In this document: positions 63,995-64,000 of the stretch, piece by piece
Layout of the letters: the number at the start of each line of letters is the position of its first letter
How positions within the stretch are numbered: position 1 is the stretch's first letter
Source: Chiua virens
Lineage: Eukaryota > Basidiomycota > Agaricomycetes > Boletales > Boletaceae
Direction: 5' to 3'
DNA: 64,000 bases
Assembly (NCBI GenBank): GCA_019787685.1
Contig: JAHNUO010000011.1
Location: forward strand, 620,001 to 684,000
The notes under the pieces: generated by a model
The model's input: only the letters and a program-made list of their open reading frames with translations
The model's database searches: none
What the model was told of the DNA's origin: nothing
Translations under genes and position numbers: made by a program

Positions 63995-64000
63995 CTCTTC

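Larger units (their letters stand above)
60534..64000 (-). mobile_element. Second H-family Ty3/gypsy element, 3' part (runs off the window)
   Basis: Minus-strand copy with 3' LTR (60534-60977), polypurine tract (AGACAGGGGATAG on minus), chromodomain, integrase, RNase H and RT. The same family as H by LTR and protein similarity, but far less decayed, so a later arrival. It is inserted in LINE ORF2; the five bases to the left are GTAAT, whose partner is outside the window. Confidence 0.88.

Noticed and set aside
1..64000. tRNA or rRNA genes, or an intact host gene
   Set aside because: No cloverleaf with A and B boxes, no rRNA-like conserved block, and no unbroken multi-domain host ORF was recognisable by reading. 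A tRNAscan/Infernal run would be decisive.

Overview
The window looks like a heterochromatic, transposon-packed stretch of a filamentous basidiomycete, most likely a mushroom-forming Agaricomycete. The grounds are a Plavaka (CACTA-like) transposase, chromodomain-bearing Ty3/gypsy elements with agaricomycete-type proteins, a DUF6532-like host remnant, a Tad/I-type LINE and very short GT..AG introns. I recognise no intact host gene, rRNA, tRNA or CRISPR. Nearly every base from 3.4 kb rightwards belongs to a mobile element, and most coding regions are broken, chiefly by C-to-T type changes (CGA to TGA, CAG to TAG).

The layout is a Russian-doll nest that can be unpicked by matching target-site duplications (TSDs) by eye. 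Level 1: one Ty3/gypsy element (called H here) has its 5' LTR at 3413-3850 and its 3' LTR at 57178-57615, with the same 5-bp TSD (ATAGC) on its two outer sides 54 kb apart. Level 2, inside H: an inverted solo LTR (4066-4496, TSD GTACT); a second gypsy element B1 on the minus strand (4610-17173); a small-LTR, copia-like, GAG-only element F (17729-49287, TSD ACTAC); a PIF/Harbinger element (49610-53875); and a solo LTR (56002-56556, TSD GGAAT). Level 3: B1 holds a hAT MITE (6009-6318), a solo LTR (8954-9321, TSD TAAAG) and a GAG-only LTR element (12167-16688, TSD GCAC/GCGC). F holds gypsy element J1 (19182-48326, TSD AGGCC). Harbinger holds a J solo LTR (51457-52119, TSD GCACA). Level 4, inside J1: gypsy element B2 (19536-26865, TSD GGATT), a 1.06-kb hAT element (27129-28186, TSD AGTACAAG), an LTR (31986-32691), a hAT MITE (32794-33158, TSD GTTGTGGA) and a 12.7-kb Plavaka element (34527-47200). 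Level 5: B2 holds a fold-back Tc1 (20849-22417) and another J solo LTR (22864-23571, TSD CACTG). Plavaka holds a solo LTR (38604-39216, TSD ACGA), a hAT MITE (42496-42807, TSD GTAGGAGC) and a nearly intact Tc1 (43858-45450).

Removing the insertions restores reading frames. For example, taking out F rebuilds a CX2CX4HX4C zinc knuckle in the H Gag, and taking out Plavaka rebuilds the J1 Gag.

Left of the nest (1-3412) lie the end of a hAT-type MITE and a decayed multi-exon host-like gene. To the right (57621-64000) is a LINE whose ORF1 is split by a hAT MITE (58062-58637, TSD AACAAGCY) and whose ORF2 is cut by a second, younger, minus-strand copy of the H family that runs off the window.

Non-standard cargo includes: (i) a decayed ORF antisense to B1, carrying a Zn2Cys6-like cysteine cluster between coiled coils; (ii) an extra ORF 3' of the integrase in J1 with two zinc knuckles; (iii) a captured, intron-containing piece of a SNF2/STH1-type chromatin-remodelling ATPase inside the Plavaka element; (iv) a multi-exon partner gene of unknown function in the same Plavaka element, containing a 26-residue tandem repeat.
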